A stretch of DNA of 64,000 nt from Vesta saturnalis (GCA_036346205.1 JARFJB010001172.1:658501-722500), one strand, 5' to 3'; shown: positions 1 to 13,201, counted from the stretch's first letter. Notes: generated by a model from the letters alone, not told the origin. Translations and numbers: made by a program.

Positions 1-1533
<1,533 letters not shown>

Positions 1534-1619
1534 TTACCTTTAATAATTAAAAAGTCGCACTGAATTAAATTTAATGAACTTCCAATTGTCATTACCGACG
1601 TAATAGTAAGAATAATGCT

Positions 1620-1981
1620 TTGTGTAATGAAACCGTTCTTTAAGCGAGCCTATTAAACGTGATAGAAATGAAATTGTTCCTAATATGGCTAGAGAGAATT
1701 GAGAAAAATCAGAAAATGAGAAGTTAAGCAAAGAAACTTTCTCCGCAGATTATCAAAGTACTAAGGTTTTAATAGAATTACATTCAAAACTTACGAGGCA
1801 GTAGAATATATTTTAGTGGGGAAATTTACAACGGAATATTTAGAGAAAAGATTTGGCATATATCGGTTATTAAGTGAAAGTAATTATAATGTTTCGTTTG
1901 ATGATATATCTAACGCAGAAAAGAAAATTAAAGTAAAATCAATTTTAAAATATAATGTTGGGGTAAAATCAAAGATTTATA
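1620..1981. repeat. Left arm of foldback repeat
   Basis: Reads as the reverse complement of about 4517-4905, with scattered mismatches and small indels. The shared block includes AGCGAGCCTATTA near 1647 and the TCTAACGCAGAAAAG stretch near 1909. It runs directly into the mariner terminal repeat at 1982. Whether it is an older palindrome holding the mariner or an outward extension of the mariner's own inverted repeat cannot be decided from one copy. Confidence 0.7.
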
Positions 1982-4516
1982 CAGGATTTCCCTAAATTGC
2001 ATAGCCAAAAGTATAAGTAAGGTTACATACGTAAAAATAAGCCAATTTAACTAAACCTGGCTTAGTCGATAATTAGTTGATAACAACGAAGCTACAGGGT
2101 GTCAAAGTTGAAAATATAAATCACATTTTCTTTCATATCTTTCGACTGCTTTGAGCTAATTCTATAAAATTTCTGGTATGGGGGTTTCTTGGGATGAGAA
2201 ATTAAAATTTATCATCTTTTCGGTGTATTTCCTAGAGGGCGCTACAAGCGACCATTAGGACATGTTTAAACCGCTACAACCTTTTTGTGCTACACTGTAG
2301 GCCCTTTTAATATGGAATAATAGTTTTCCCAACCTTTTCTGCTTAAAAAAGGTATACCTTCTTGATATCGCTAAGAGCACCGGTTTCCGAGAAAAACGCA
2401 TCTAAAGCTCATGATGCATGTAAATTATCCAAAAGTATCAAAATAACTTATTTGACTATCCAATTTTTTTCCGCAATAACAATTAGTTTTAATTAATTTC
2501 AATCAATTTTGAATATTTTTTGTCTTGTGAAAAATTTGGATAAGACAAACGGTTTAGCCAGGAAAAAATATTTTCTAATGCATTGCACATTTGCCCAAGC
2601 GCTTTTACTTAGGTAAAAAACTTTAGTCGCCTTTGCTTTTTAGTTACCATATCGACAGTTGAATTTATTTATCAAACGTTAGTTTTTTTTCTGTCGCTTT
2701 TCCGTTGACAAAGATCCATAATTATGGCTCACAGTTTCACTAATTCTGAAATGGTGGATATGCTTTTAGTCTATGGACTTTGCCACTGCATCGGTCGAAG
2801 AAGTGTACGAATTTATAGGGAAAAACATTCTTTCCGTAGAACTCTAAATCGGCACACTTCCGTTAATATCGAAAGATGCTTCCGCGAAAATGGCAAGTTT
2901 CAACCAAGCCTTGTAAATTCTGGACGCACATGAACCATAAGGCGGTGGAAATAGAAGAAGAGATTTTGGACGCTGCTGAAATAAATTTAAAGACCAGCAC
3001 ACACCGGGTATGATTGCAATTGGGAATTTCGAAATCATCAGTTCATAGAGTTTTTCAAGAACAATTATTGCACCCCTTTCATATTCGAAAAGTTCACGAC
3101 ATATTGCCCATGGATCCTGATCAACGTTTAGCTTTATGTCAATTTAATATTCACAGAAGAAGCGAAAACGAAATTTTAGTAAAAACATTTTGTTCACGGA
3201 CGAAGCTACTTTTACTAAATGCGGTATTTTCAATGTTCATAATGAACATGTTTATGCTGTTGGGAAACCTCGTCGAGAGTATCTCATTATCAGCATCAAT
3301 TTGAAGTAAATATTTGGGCTGGAATTATAGACACTTTTATTATTGGTCCCTTTGTACTGCCCAATTGGCTGAATGGAGATAGGTACTTGAACTTTTTAAT
3401 ACAAAATTTACCTATTTTATTGGAAGATTTGCCCTTACTCCTTCGTCGTGACCTTTGGTTTATGCATGATGGTGCATCTCCTCAATTTACTTTAAATGTA
3501 AGACAACATTTAAATGAGGTGTATTCACAGCGCTGGATTGGAAGAGGAGGTGACGCACTTGTAAACTAGCCGGCTCGATGACCAGACTTGACACCCTGCG
3601 ATTTTTTTGTGGAGTGCCTTGAAATCAAAAGTTTATGCATCCCCTGTTAATACGCAAGAAGAATTGTTGGCAAGAATAATTCATGAAGCCAATTTATTGA
3701 AAATAGTCATGAAGTATTGTCCAGAGTACAATGTAATTTTTAAAAAGAATTAACCTGTGCCTGCAGGAAAATGGTGAAAATTTTGAACATTTGTTGAATT
3801 AGCAAATTACATATCTTCCAGAAAAGTTCATGAATTGCATTTGTGAAAACAAAATTTACATAACATAATTTTATTTTTTTAATTTTTATTTAGCTTTTGG
3901 TTGATAATAATGCAATTTAATTGTTTAACTGTGTTCTTCATATTGTTAATTATTGTTTTTTTTTTCTTCAATAATTATTGTTCTTGAAAAAATTCATTCT
4001 TCTTTATTTTTTTCAGTAAATCGACTTCATGAATTGTTATTATTATTATGAATTATTAATTTATTATTATACTTTTGGATAATTTTCATGCATCATGAGC
4101 TTTAGATGCGTTTTTCTCGGAGGCCCGTGCTCTTAGCTATATCGAGAAGGTATACCTTTTTTAAGCAGAAAATGTAGGGAAAACTATTATTCCATACTAA
4201 AAGGGCCTACAGCGTAGCACAAAAAAAGTTGTAGCGGTTTAAACATGTCCTAATGGTCGCTTGTAGCGCCCTCTAAGAAATACGCCCAAATCGATGATAA
4301 ATTTGAATTTCTCATCCCAAGAAACCCCCATATAAGAAATTTTGTAAAATTAGCTCAAAGCAGTCGAAAGATATGAAAGAAAATGCTATTTATTTTTTCA
4401 ACTTTGAGACCATGTAGCTTCGTTATTATCAACTTTTGGACTAAGGCAAGTTTAGTTAAATCGGCTTATTTTTACGCTTCCTTACTCTTTTCGCTAAGCA
4501 ATTTAAGGACACCCTG
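1982..4516 (+). mobile_element. Mariner-type DNA transposon with ~480-bp terminal inverted repeats
   Basis: The left end CAGGATTTCCCTAAATTGC (1982) matches the reverse complement of the right end GCAATTTAAGGACACCCTG (to 4516). Both are flanked by TA (1980-1981 and 4517-4518), the usual Tc1/mariner target duplication. Inverted similarity continues inward to about 2465 and 4035, including a block around GGGGGTTTCTTGGGATGAG. The length is about 2.5 kb, with one decayed transposase between the arms. Inverted repeats of this length are far longer than the roughly 30 bp of classic mariners. Confidence 0.8.
2724..3802 (+). pseudogene. Mariner (DD41D-like) transposase pseudogene
   Basis: Remnant of a cut-and-paste DDE/D transposase. 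The ATG at 2724 opens a helix-turn-helix region (HSFTNSEMVDMLLVYG). A second HTH stretch (GISKSSVHRVFQEQ) lies near 3023, and the catalytic blocks are FTDEATFTKCG (about 3196), FMHDGASPQF (about 3460) and PDLTPCDFF (about 3577). The C-terminal LQENGENFEHLL runs to a TAG at 3802. Aligned with the copy at 33820, the second-to-third Asp spacing corresponds to DD41D, as in the rosa-type mariner lineage. Lesions: stop after SGRT at 2931, frameshifts near 3000 and 3240, a TAG at 3567 and a TGA just before PDLTP. It cannot make an active protein. It sits between the long inverted repeats and belongs to that element. Confidence 0.88.
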
Positions 4517-4905
4517 TATAAATCTTTGATTTCACCCCTACATATTTTAAAATTGATTTTACTCTAATTTTCTTTTCTGCGTTAGATATGTCGTCAAACG
4601 AAACATTATAATTACATCCACTTAATAACCGATATATGCCGAATCTTTTCTCTAAATTATCCGTTGTACACTTTCACACTAGAATATATTCTACTACATC
4701 GCAAGTTTTGAATGTATAATCTATTAATTCTATTAAAACATTACTACTTTGATAAAGTGCGGAGAAAGTTTCTTTACTTAACTAATCATTTTCAGACTTT
4801 TCTCAATTCTCTAGCCATATTAGGAACAATTTCAAAAAAACTACAATTTCATTTCTATCACATATAATAGGCTCGCTAAAAGTCTTTCATTTAATCTTCA
4901 CTTTC
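4517..4905. repeat. Right arm of foldback repeat
   Basis: Inverted partner of 1620-1981. It starts with TAAATCTTTGATTTCACCCC, mirroring GGGGTAAAATCAAAGATTTA that ends at 1981, and fades near 4900. It separates the mariner from the hAT element that begins at 4918. Confidence 0.7.
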
Positions 4906-5221
4906 AATGTATTTCAGCAGTGGTGTAACTAAGGTGGGCTAAGCCCCTTGGCAAACATAGGCTGTACGCCCCCCCCCCCTTCCAAACAAATAATTGTATA
5001 AAAAGAGTTTCTTTTACTAGATATTTTTCAAAAAGGGTTGACTGTAAGTGTATATATTTGGTCCAGGATAAAACAAATAAAAATAAAACAATATTTTGAT
5101 CAATCAGTTACATTTAATAATATTTACAATAATCAGTTACATTTAATAATACTAGTCTACTATTTACAAGAATATAAATATAGGCTACTCATTAGCCAAT
5201 AAGTTGTTTTAAAATCAAAAC

Positions 5222-7750
5222 CTAATTTTTACTCCAGCCTCTTCGGCTTTTTACTTCCACAAACTTACTTATTAATTTATTTAAATCTAAAGAACGAGCC
5301 CTTTCTTGCTCTATACTTAAAATTGCTAATCCACTAAGTCTACTACTACTCATGGAGCTTCTTAAGTAATTCTTTATCAGCTTCAGCTTAGAAAAAGAAC
5401 GTTCATTACTTGCTACTGTTACTGGCAATGTTAAAAACATTAAAAAAGCCGTACATAGATCAGGTAAACTACTAGCTACTAATTTATTTTCTATGAGCAA
5501 GTATTTAGCTAGTTCCTTTACTTTTACAACTTTTCTACTTCTTATTTCATCCTTCATAGTGTTACTAAAGCACTTAACTTCATTGACTAAAGCACTAGTG
5601 ACGTCAACATCATACTTGTCACAAAACTTAGAGGCAGACTCAACTAATTGTTCATCAGACATTTTAATCAAATTATCTGGTTTTAAAAAACTGAAGATTT
5701 CTGATAGATGAAACATACTTTGAAATCTTTCATGTAACTGTACAATCAAAATATCAATTGCTCCATAAAATACTTTTACTTTAAATCTTTGTAAAGAATC
5801 ATTAATTACAGAGTCATTTGAAAGTTCGTCAAAAAATGTTTTGATTTTTCTTTGTCGTTTGTTGCTCATCGATGGATCAATATCCCACGTCACTGCCATT
5901 TTTTTAGCTTGACACACAACTTCATCAAACTCACCTCGCAGATCAGTCATTGTTTTGAGGCTCCTCTGTAGAAGAGACTAATGTCAGCTCTTTGGAGAGT
6001 TTTTGATGCAATCTGAATATTTCTAAAATTCTGCCTTGCATTACAAGCAACAGAATAAAATCAAATGTTGATATTTTTTTAATTAGGCCAGTTGCCTCAA
6101 CCACTTCAGGGCTTTTAGTTGAGGTCAAAATAATTTTTGTCAAGCACTTAAGTACTGAAGTGAAGTTAACATTGATTGACAGTACAGCGTCGTACCTTGA
6201 TGACCATCGAGTCGGGCATAGTTTTTTAAGAGTTAAATTAATTATGCATTTTTCAGGTAAAGATGATTCTCTTAATAACTGCCACCTTGGTAAGCTTTCG
6301 CCAAAAAACACATATAAACTATTTATTGCATCATAAAAATCTTCAATCTCTAGAACTGACTTGGCACTGTCATTCAAAACTAAATTAAGGTTGTGGCTGG
6401 CACAATGGACATATTCAGCGTTTGGTGTTTTTGATTTTATTCTAGTTTGTACTCCCGTGTATGCGCCACTCATGACGGATGCTCCGTCATACCCCTGTCC
6501 GCGGCATTTAACAATATCAATACTATTATCTACTAAGAATTTCAAAATTGTTTCTTCTATTCCTTTACTTGATTGGTCGGACACTTGCAAAAAGCCCAAA
6601 AACGATTCCATTAGTTCAAGTTCGACAACATCTGGCTTGTATGTAACACATCTTATAACCACTGACAGTTGATCAATTTTTTAAATATCCTGAGTGGTAT
6701 CCAAAAGAAGAGAAAAGAAAGGTGCTTGTTGGATATCGCTTAAGATATCTTGAAGAATTTCATTTGAAGTTAAGCAAATTAGTTCATTTTGTATGGCGGG
6801 GCTTAAGTACTTAATTTTACTGGTCTCATTTTCTAGGTGGCTTTTAAGTACTGGATCATATCGTGAAAGCAAGTTAATAATGTTTAAAAAATTCCCTGAT
6901 TCACTTGAAATGGACTTATGGTTCTCGGAACGATGTCCTCTAAATGCTAAGTTGCTTGTTGATAACGTGATTATAACATCTATAATTCGTTTTAAAACTT
7001 CACGCATCTTATTAATATCATGAAACATTGTTTGAATGTCACGACTACCTTTTCTATTGCCATAGGCTGTACACGCAGTTATATGCATTTTGGACATTTC
7101 ATGGGTTTTAATTTTCATTGTAAGAGTTTTCCATGTATTAACTGTTCCCGTACACCAAGCACTGTTAAAGTTTTTATCCAGCCTGTCAGCAAAAAGCCAA
7201 CAGGGTTCACTATATACACCATCCAATAATTTTGAATAACAAAGCCAAAAACGTTCAATCTTTTGTCCAGTCTTGGTGTGTGTGAAATAGTATTTCACTA
7301 TTGTAAGGGGGTCAGTAGGAAAGGGCTCCTGCGGCCTGCATGATTTTGAATTAAGTATCATTGATTTAAAACCATCATTTTTTAAATCTTCTTCAGAAAA
7401 AAGTCCTATATCTGTATTAGCGTTGGGCAAGCTTGAAAGAGCATTATCACTAATATATTCATCAATCGTATTTTTGGTACTGTTACCATCAGTGTTATCA
7501 TAACTACTACTCACGGAATGATGACTACAACTGGCCGTTTGGATTTGATCTAGTATTTCCAATTCCGCAGGTAGAGACACTTGTACTACTTCAGTCGCGC
7601 GACCAACACTACTAACACTAGATCTAGTTTCTTCAAATTCACTCTTTTATAAAAAGAATCAATTTTAGGCAGCTTTTGTCCGTTTTCTTCATCGTGCTTT
7701 TTCCTTTTTGTATATTCTGCTCCACTAGGTCGTTTAGACTTATCGGACAT
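5222..7750 (-). pseudogene. hAT transposase, ZMYM1/DUF4371-like, pseudogene
   Basis: The reading frame starts MSDKSKRPSGAEYTKRKK at 7750, the usual N-terminus of ZMYM1-like hAT proteins. A TTF/zinc-finger-like region follows (RFWLCYSKLLDGVYSEPCWLF), then the DUF4371 segment with the catalytic-core context CRGQGYDGASVMSG and VHCASHNLNLVLNDS. The C-terminal hAT dimerisation domain (LPVTVASNERSFSKLKLIKNYLRS) follows, then a stop at 5222. Lesions: a frameshift near 7630 separates the start from the body, there is one in-frame TAA at 6681-6683 (after LLLDTTQDI), and a frameshift lies near 5945. Otherwise the protein is close to full family length (about 830 codons), so the copy is fairly young. 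No intron or promoter was identified. Confidence 0.9.
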
Positions 7751-7971
7751 TATTCTGTACATTACACAACACTTTTAAATAAAACGATAATAAATACAAT
7801 TAGAAAAAGTAACTCAGAAGGCATAATTATCTAAATACTACGAAGGTTTTACGGTTCGACTTCGACGAACACATCATGCGACACCCGACAGCAGACTAGT
7901 CTAGAGAGAGGCGCAGACCCGCAGACACTGCTAACATGGGGTGGGATGTCTTACGTATCAAAGTAGAATCA

Positions 7972-8002
7972 AATTAGTTTGTGTCCCAGTTGTAGGTGTC
8001 GC
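7972..8002 (+). repeat. Left imperfect direct repeat flanking PLE-1 copy A
   Basis: AATTAGTTTGTGTCCCAG and what follows align with 9749-9777 (AATTAGTATGTCCTAATTG), with about 80% identity over about 30 bp. The pair brackets the Penelope-like fragment inside the hAT element. It may be a diverged target duplication or a duplicated piece of hAT DNA. Confidence 0.5.
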
Positions 8003-8236
8003 CATTACAGACAGTTCTTTGCTAATTTTGCTACATTTGTGGTGTTTACATTGGTTTGTAGGTTATTTGTTATTTTAATAGATAAAAAATACGTGTCAAT
8101 TTGTAGTTTGTGTTCTTATTCAATATTGTGTTTTGTTCGTATTTGTAAAATAGAAATGATTGTGGAAGACATTATTTTTAGTGCATTTCAATTTCGACTC
8201 AAAAAGCATATTGCATTTTTGTGTTTGTTATATTGA

Positions 8237-9013
8237 CATATTAATATCTAAAAATAATAATTCACTATCTTTTAAGGTTTACAGAAAGCCGACACACACT
8301 GATAGATACCTTCATAAATTATCCAACCACCATCCACGTCAAAAAATTAGTGTAATTAAATCTTTAGTAGATCGAGCAAAACGAATTTGTGACCCTGAAT
8401 TTTTGAATGATGAATATAAATATTTAAGAAAATCCTTACAAGATATTGGATATTCACTTACAGATATTAATAATGTTATTACACCTTCTAGGCGTAACCT
8501 TAAAGAAAAACCAGTTCTTAATGTTGGTACTGCTTTTCTTCCTTTTATAGCTAATGTTACAAATAGAATTGAAAAATCCTAATCAAACATGGCATTAGGA
8601 CTATTTTTAAACCTACAAGAAAAATTAAAGAACATTTAAGATCACCTAAAGATGTGTCAAACCCTTTATCATCTTCCGGAGTGTATAAGTTATCTTGTTC
8701 ATGTGGAAAAGTATACATCGGGACCACAAAACGTAGCTTTGATACAAGACGCAAAGAACATATGAGATTTTGTAGATTGGGTCAACCAGAGAGGTCTGCT
8801 GTGGCTGACCATGCCCTGAATAATTTAAATCATGACATTCAATTTGACAATATGAAAATATTGTCAAGACAAACCCATTATTATGTTCGTTTGCAACGTG
8901 AAGCTATTGAAATATATAAACACCCGAATAATTTTAATAGACAAGAAGAAAATCTCCGTTTAAATAGGTTTTGGCATCTTATAATTAAAAAAGAGCATAA
9001 TGATACGCCTTGA
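8237..9013 (+). pseudogene. Penelope-like element PLE-1 copy A: RT C-terminus and GIY-YIG endonuclease
   Basis: C-terminal half of a PLE polyprotein. The frame enters at the RT thumb signature FKVYRKPTHTDRYLH (about 8270), passes a linker (NHHPRQKISVIKSLVDRAK) and a conserved NVGTAFLPF block. After one frameshift it reaches the GIY-YIG nuclease: GVYKLSCSCGKVYIGTTKRSFDTRRKEH at 8680-8760, then HALNNLNHDIQF, and a stop at 9013. The frameshift is a one-base loss in an A run near 8572; the copy at 29267 has one more A. The RT palm (YVDD) is absent, so the copy is 5'-truncated. It lies in the sense opposite to the hAT transposase. The open frame upstream of 8237 has no PLE similarity. Confidence 0.9.
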
Positions 9014-9725
9014 TTTTAATTTGTTTTCAACTTTTGGTATGTCTAGGTTTTTTGCTGTTTTTCCTAGACCTTGAAGCAAATGCTTTACCAATTATATGTT
9101 AAATTTCCACAGCACTATAATTTAACATAAGTAGTTGAAATTAAAAATTACAAAGAACGTTCTGCATTGTGCTTTTCATTGTTAATAACACTTCCAATTA
9201 TTGATAAAGATATCTCTTTGTTAGATTTAACTGGGTTATTTTTTGATGTAATGTTTGGATTTGTGAATGCTTCTATCATTTTAAAATTGAAGTTTTTCAC
9301 AACTTTACACTTACATCATAACTCGATTAAATTTTGTTAAATGTGTTTCTTGGCTGGCAAATTTCATTGTTAGCTTTCGTCGTAGAGAGTGTTCTAGTTT
9401 GTCATCTTTGAGGCAGTTTAACAATATTTAATTTTAATGACCTAGTTATTCTTTACTACAATTTTATAGTTGGCTTATACGTTTCTCAAACTGTTATATT
9501 AATAGCAGGCTTATGTTTATGTTTGAATTTTTCAAATTTGACAAAATTGTTTACTACATCTTTAACAATTTTTAACAAACATTACTACTGACGAAGATAA
9601 CTGTAAGTGTTATCGAAACGTCTAGATTGTATAATTTAAAGTACACCATTAAAAAATCCCAAAAAAGATAAGTATTTTATTATGAGTGTTAATGGTGAAA
9701 GTTTACATTTTCACACTCTATACTA
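9014..9725 (+). mobile_element. 3' noncoding tail of PLE-1 copy A
   Basis: Follows the stop codon of the GIY-YIG domain and aligns with 29704-30412 (+) and with the reverse complement of 27580-28290. It contains a conserved TTTTTGCTGTTTTTCCTAGA near 9047, and a hammerhead-like fold near its end. The homology ends in GTTAATGGTGAAAGTTTACA (about 9690-9709). Confidence 0.8.
9570..9645 (+). ncRNA. Hammerhead-ribozyme-like motif, PLE-1 copy A
   Basis: CTGACGA (9588-9594) and GAAA (9615-9618) flank a perfect 6-bp stem GATAAC/GTTATC with a 7-nt loop, as in helix II of a hammerhead. Downstream, ACG (9618-9620) can pair with TGT (9628-9630) as a short helix III, followed by A as the possible cleavage position. 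Caveats: one extra A lies between CTGACGA and the stem, and helix I is weak by eye. Hammerhead motifs are published for PLE terminal repeats. Self-cleavage here is inference. Confidence 0.6.
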
Positions 9726-9748
9726 ATTTAAAATTACCGCGTTTATTT

Positions 9749-9777
9749 AATTAGTATGTCCTAATTGTAGGTGACGC
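9749..9777 (+). repeat. Right imperfect direct repeat flanking PLE-1 copy A
   Basis: Partner of 7972-8002. It lies just downstream of the end of PLE-1 homology and marks the return to hAT DNA. Confidence 0.5.
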
Positions 9778-10153
9778 TCAAAATCGTTTTGAAAAAGTAT
9801 ACAGAGTTGCCATTCTTAACGTATTTTTTTATCTATGACTGCTAAGACAATAACTGACTGTGACTGTGTGACTGACCCTGACAGATAAACAAAGGGTAGA
9901 CAGAACAGCGGACACTCGGACAGGGCGACAGGGGCGCGCCTGGCGGTGATTCACAGCGACGATGCGACGTCACACCAACAAACACAGAAGAAAAATCTGT
10001 TCGTTGCATCATACATACTTACCATAAATCTAGAGAGACGTTGATTTAAGATTTTCATTACTCTTATTTTTTGTTATTGTCTTTTGTTGCGCCCCCTCCT
10101 GCTCTGCGCCCCTTTGCGCTGCCAAGGTCGCCAAGGCGTTATTTACGCCCCTG

Positions 10154-10562
10154 TTTCAGTTGTTAATTATATCTCACCAATTCTTAATATTGATAAAAAT
10201 TTTGCCGTTTCAGAATACATTGAATTACATTTTAAAGCAGCAATTGTAGTTTCATGGAAAATATTGTCTACTAGAAAAACTTTCTGTCTGTCCAAATTAG
10301 ACGTGTATACTGCTTTTACTACTTTTTACTAAATATTTTCTTTATGATACATTTCTCTAATATGTTGAAATGATGCGTTTTTGAAAATTACAGATTCACT
10401 CTTAAACGAGGGAAGCGGAAAGTTTGAGAATTTCTAGTATTTAACCAATTATTCCGTACCTTTTTAAACATATGGACGGAATCAGAGAGAAAAAATATAA
10501 ATTTATCTTCATTTTGGGGGTTTACCATACGAAAATTACAGGATAAAGTATTAAACATTGTA
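10154..10562. other. Unassigned spacer between hAT and pogo-like element
   Basis: About 400 bp of AT-rich DNA. It starts with the TTTCAG copy flanking the hAT end and ends in the TA before the pogo-like left end. No coding, repeat or RNA signal was recognised. Confidence 0.6.
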
Positions 10563-12403
10563 GGGTAAAGTCTGGTATATCGTACCATCGCGTTGCCTTA
10601 ACCGTACCACTTCGATATTTCAAAACTGGCGGTAAATTTGTCATAGTTGCATTTTGAAATGGTCGTGCTATGTCCTATAATCATCATTTCTAATTGTTAG
10701 TAGTCTGTGCTTATTGAGAACAATTTAGTGTTAGTTTGTCGATTGGGACCTAAGCTGCGGCAGTTTTAAGGCTTATTATCTAAGGATCTTATGCTGTCTG
10801 AGGTAATTATTAATTTTTTCGTACATAATTATAAAATACAGCTTATTTAAGTATATTTTCGATGTTCGAATTTATTTTATGGTTAAACCATCAATTGTTA
10901 GGTTAAAATATATTACTACTATTACAGTTGGGTATTCGTACCCCTCGCATGTCTGGTAAATCGTACCGGTACGATTTACCCGACTGTGTAAAAAAAGTTG
11001 CATTGTGTTTATTTCAGAATGAGTTCAATAAGAAAATATGGATTATGGACATCAGGAGACATGGAAAATGCCCTTGCTGCCTATAGTAGTGCCCAATGTG
11101 GCTTTAATGAAACATCCCGGAATTTTATTATTCCAAAGCCAACACTTAAAAGACACTTGGACGCTAAAAATGTTAAAGAAAATGATTCCGTCAAATCCGT
11201 TGGTCGCCGAACTATCTTACCGAAGCATATAGAAGATCAGTTGGTTACTCACATATTAAAATTGGAAGAGTGTCTTTTTGGAATAACCATAACTGATTTA
11301 AGAAAGTTAGCGTTTCAAACACTTACGAAAAATGGCATTAAGAATAACTTTAATCAACAAAAGCAGATGGCGGGAAAATATTTGTACTATGCCTTTTAAA
11401 GCGACATCCTCAAATTAGTTTGCGGCAACCAGAATCCACATCAATTTCCCGAGCCAAAGGATTTAACAAGCAACGCATTTACGAGTTTTTTATCATCCTA
11501 GAAAAAATAAGCGATGAACACAAATTGGAAACTGCAGAAATTTTTAATATGGATGAATCTGGATACTCTAGTGTTAAAAAAGGAAAATATTGGCCCAAAA
11601 GGGGAAGAACCAAATAGGTATCATAGTCAACGAGGTACGAACACAACAACAGTTAGCGTGTTGTGTTAGCGTTGTAGGAGTTTATGTACCTCCAATGATA
11701 ATTTTTAAACGAAAAAGACATTGTGATGAATTAAAGGTTGGGGCTCCACCTGGTGGTATTATTGAAATATCTGACACTGGTTACATCAATTCTGAGCTGT
11801 TTGTTAAATGGCTAAAACATTTTATTGACTTTGTTAGGCCCAGTACAGAAAAAAAGTTCTACTTTGACTGGATGGACATACTATGCACTGACGAAATTTG
11901 GAAGCCTTGGAACTTGCGAGATGTGGCATTTTTTAAGCCTTTACAGACTTACCATGACCGAGCAGTAGTAAAATCCAGGATTAATAGTCACCCAATTTCA
12001 AATATCCCAGCTAACAGCTGAAGCTTATGGAAAAGCAGCTACTATAAAAAATGCTATTGGAGGTTTTCGAGGAAGTGGAATTTGACCTGTTGATCGGCAT
12101 ATTTTTAAAGAACATCAATTTGCCGCAGCAGAAATTTTAAACAACAATGAGTACGACTTAGAAACCCCATTTGTAGGGATTAATATAGAGGAAGTGCCGC
12201 ATGATAACACTAAAACTTTAAACGATATGCCCCAGGAAGAGTCACATAACAATTCCTTAAATTGTACTGCTGAGAGTGAGACTCAATTGGAGATTTCTGT
12301 TGAAGAAATCTGTCTTATACCCACAACGACTCTGCAGATAGCTAAACTCAAAAAGAAGGGTTTTCAAGAAGAAGTTGATTCAATCGCTCTTCATCGAACC
12401 TAA
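10563..12403 (+). mobile_element. Decayed pogo/Tigger-like transposon (copy 2)
   Basis: The left end is inferred at GGGTAAAGTCTGG (10563), directly after a TA. The 5' noncoding part carries repeated GTACC/GGTAC words, including a self-complementary GGTAAATCGTACC/GGTACGATTTACC near 10956-10981. These resemble the subterminal repeats of the intact pogo element at 20210. No matching right end was found, because the coding part runs into a mariner fragment at about 12390. Confidence 0.65.
11019..12403 (+). pseudogene. Pogo-like DDE transposase pseudogene with internal deletion
   Basis: The ATG at 11019 follows TGTGTTTATTTCAG, which looks like a splice acceptor. The protein starts with a pipsqueak-type HTH (MENALAAYSSAQCGFNETSR...PTLKRHL), then a CENP-B-like segment (LPKHIEDQLVTHIL; PESTSISRAKGFNKQR), then the first catalytic Asp in FNMDESGYSSV (about 11540). 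Frameshifts lie near 11390 and 11600. After RPSTEKKFYF the sequence jumps to WNLRDVAFFKPLQTYH, so the block holding the second Asp (normally in LLLDxHxSH) and most of the LPPHxTHxLQPLD block is deleted. The tail 12194-12403 is acidic and unremarkable. It cannot be catalytically active. Confidence 0.85.
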
Positions 12404-12604
12404 CAGGACGTCCTGAACGATCCATATCATTAAGGTCGAAAATTCAGCTTTTGAAACGTTTAAATCAGTTTTGCGCCGTCCTAACAGGCATTGCATCTTC
12501 ACCAAAAACATCGGAAATCTCACGAGCAGCTTCACTGGCTTTGGCACCTCGATTAAACGCAAAAAGAAGATAATGTCAGTAATGCTGGTTTTTGTCTACT
12601 TGAC
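12390..12604 (-). pseudogene. Mariner transposase N-terminal fragment
   Basis: On the minus strand the sequence encodes, with stops, LFAFNRGAKASEAAREI, then DVFGEDAMPVRTAQ, FKRFKS and a terminal DMDRSGRPV. This is the paired HTH and GRP linker of mauritiana/irritans-type mariners. An ATG-like start lies at 12604. Only about 70 codons survive. It abuts the 3' part of the pogo-like gene, with no recognisable terminal repeat on either side. Confidence 0.75.
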
Positions 12605-12739
12605 ATTGCATTATAATAAGGTTAAACTTTAACAATTAAGAACGAAATACAAAAGCAAACACACTATATGACAGAACTAGTAATTATCTGACAAGCTGAA
12701 TATTGAGTAATCAAAATTTTGTTATTTCAGAGCCAGCTT

Positions 12740-12985
12740 TTAAATTAACAAAAAAACGCCATACTTATGCATCAGCCTAATATTTGTGGTTATGCGAGTC
12801 ACAGTATATCAAAAAAACTAAAATGTTGTATCTGTATTAGCTTGATTACACATGAAGTAGGTGCAAATATAGAAAATCAATATTTCGACGCGTTACAAAG
12901 AGTGGAATCATCCATTCCAAAAGATCATCTTTTGTATATTTTTGTTGATTTAAGTTCAATATATATAAATAATGACATATAAAAG
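12740..12985 (+). pseudogene. Fragment resembling the C-terminal region of P/THAP9-type transposases
   Basis: Contains NICGYASHSISKKLKCCICI followed by FDALQRVESSIPKDHLLYI. The order GY..x..K.L.C..C..L then L.RGG-like/IP.D resembles the tail region of P-element/THAP9-type and related transposases. That is family resemblance from memory, over fewer than 80 residues with stops around it. It could equally be part of another DDE family. Confidence 0.35.
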
Positions 12986-13201
12986 TAGTTTTCTTCAATT
13001 GTCCAATCAAAAATCTATTTTAAGTCAGTTAACGATGAAAAATATAGAGAACGATGTTATTACGGTAGAAATTGTATTGATATTTTACATTAACTTTGTA
13101 TCGTATTTAGCAGTGCTGTCCAAGCGCCGGTAGTGTGTGGTTGTGTCACAGAGGGTCTGAAAAGTTCATGGACAACAAATGTATGCCGCGCGACGAAATA
13201 C

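Larger units (their letters stand above)
4918..10153 (-). mobile_element. hAT-superfamily transposon (ZMYM1-like), with a PLE inserted
   Basis: The left end begins CAGTGGTGTAAC (4918) and the reverse complement of the right end begins CAGGGGCGTAAA (10153). Both carry GC-rich subterminal DNA (CCCCTTGGC; CGCCTTGGCG), a typical hAT arrangement. TTTCAG lies immediately outside both ends (4912-4917 and 10154-10159), a 6-bp match where hAT duplications are usually 8 bp. The decayed transposase reads leftwards from 7750 to 5222. A Penelope-like fragment occupies about 8004-9748, between the transposase start and the right end. Without that insert the element would be about 3.5 kb. Confidence 0.78.
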
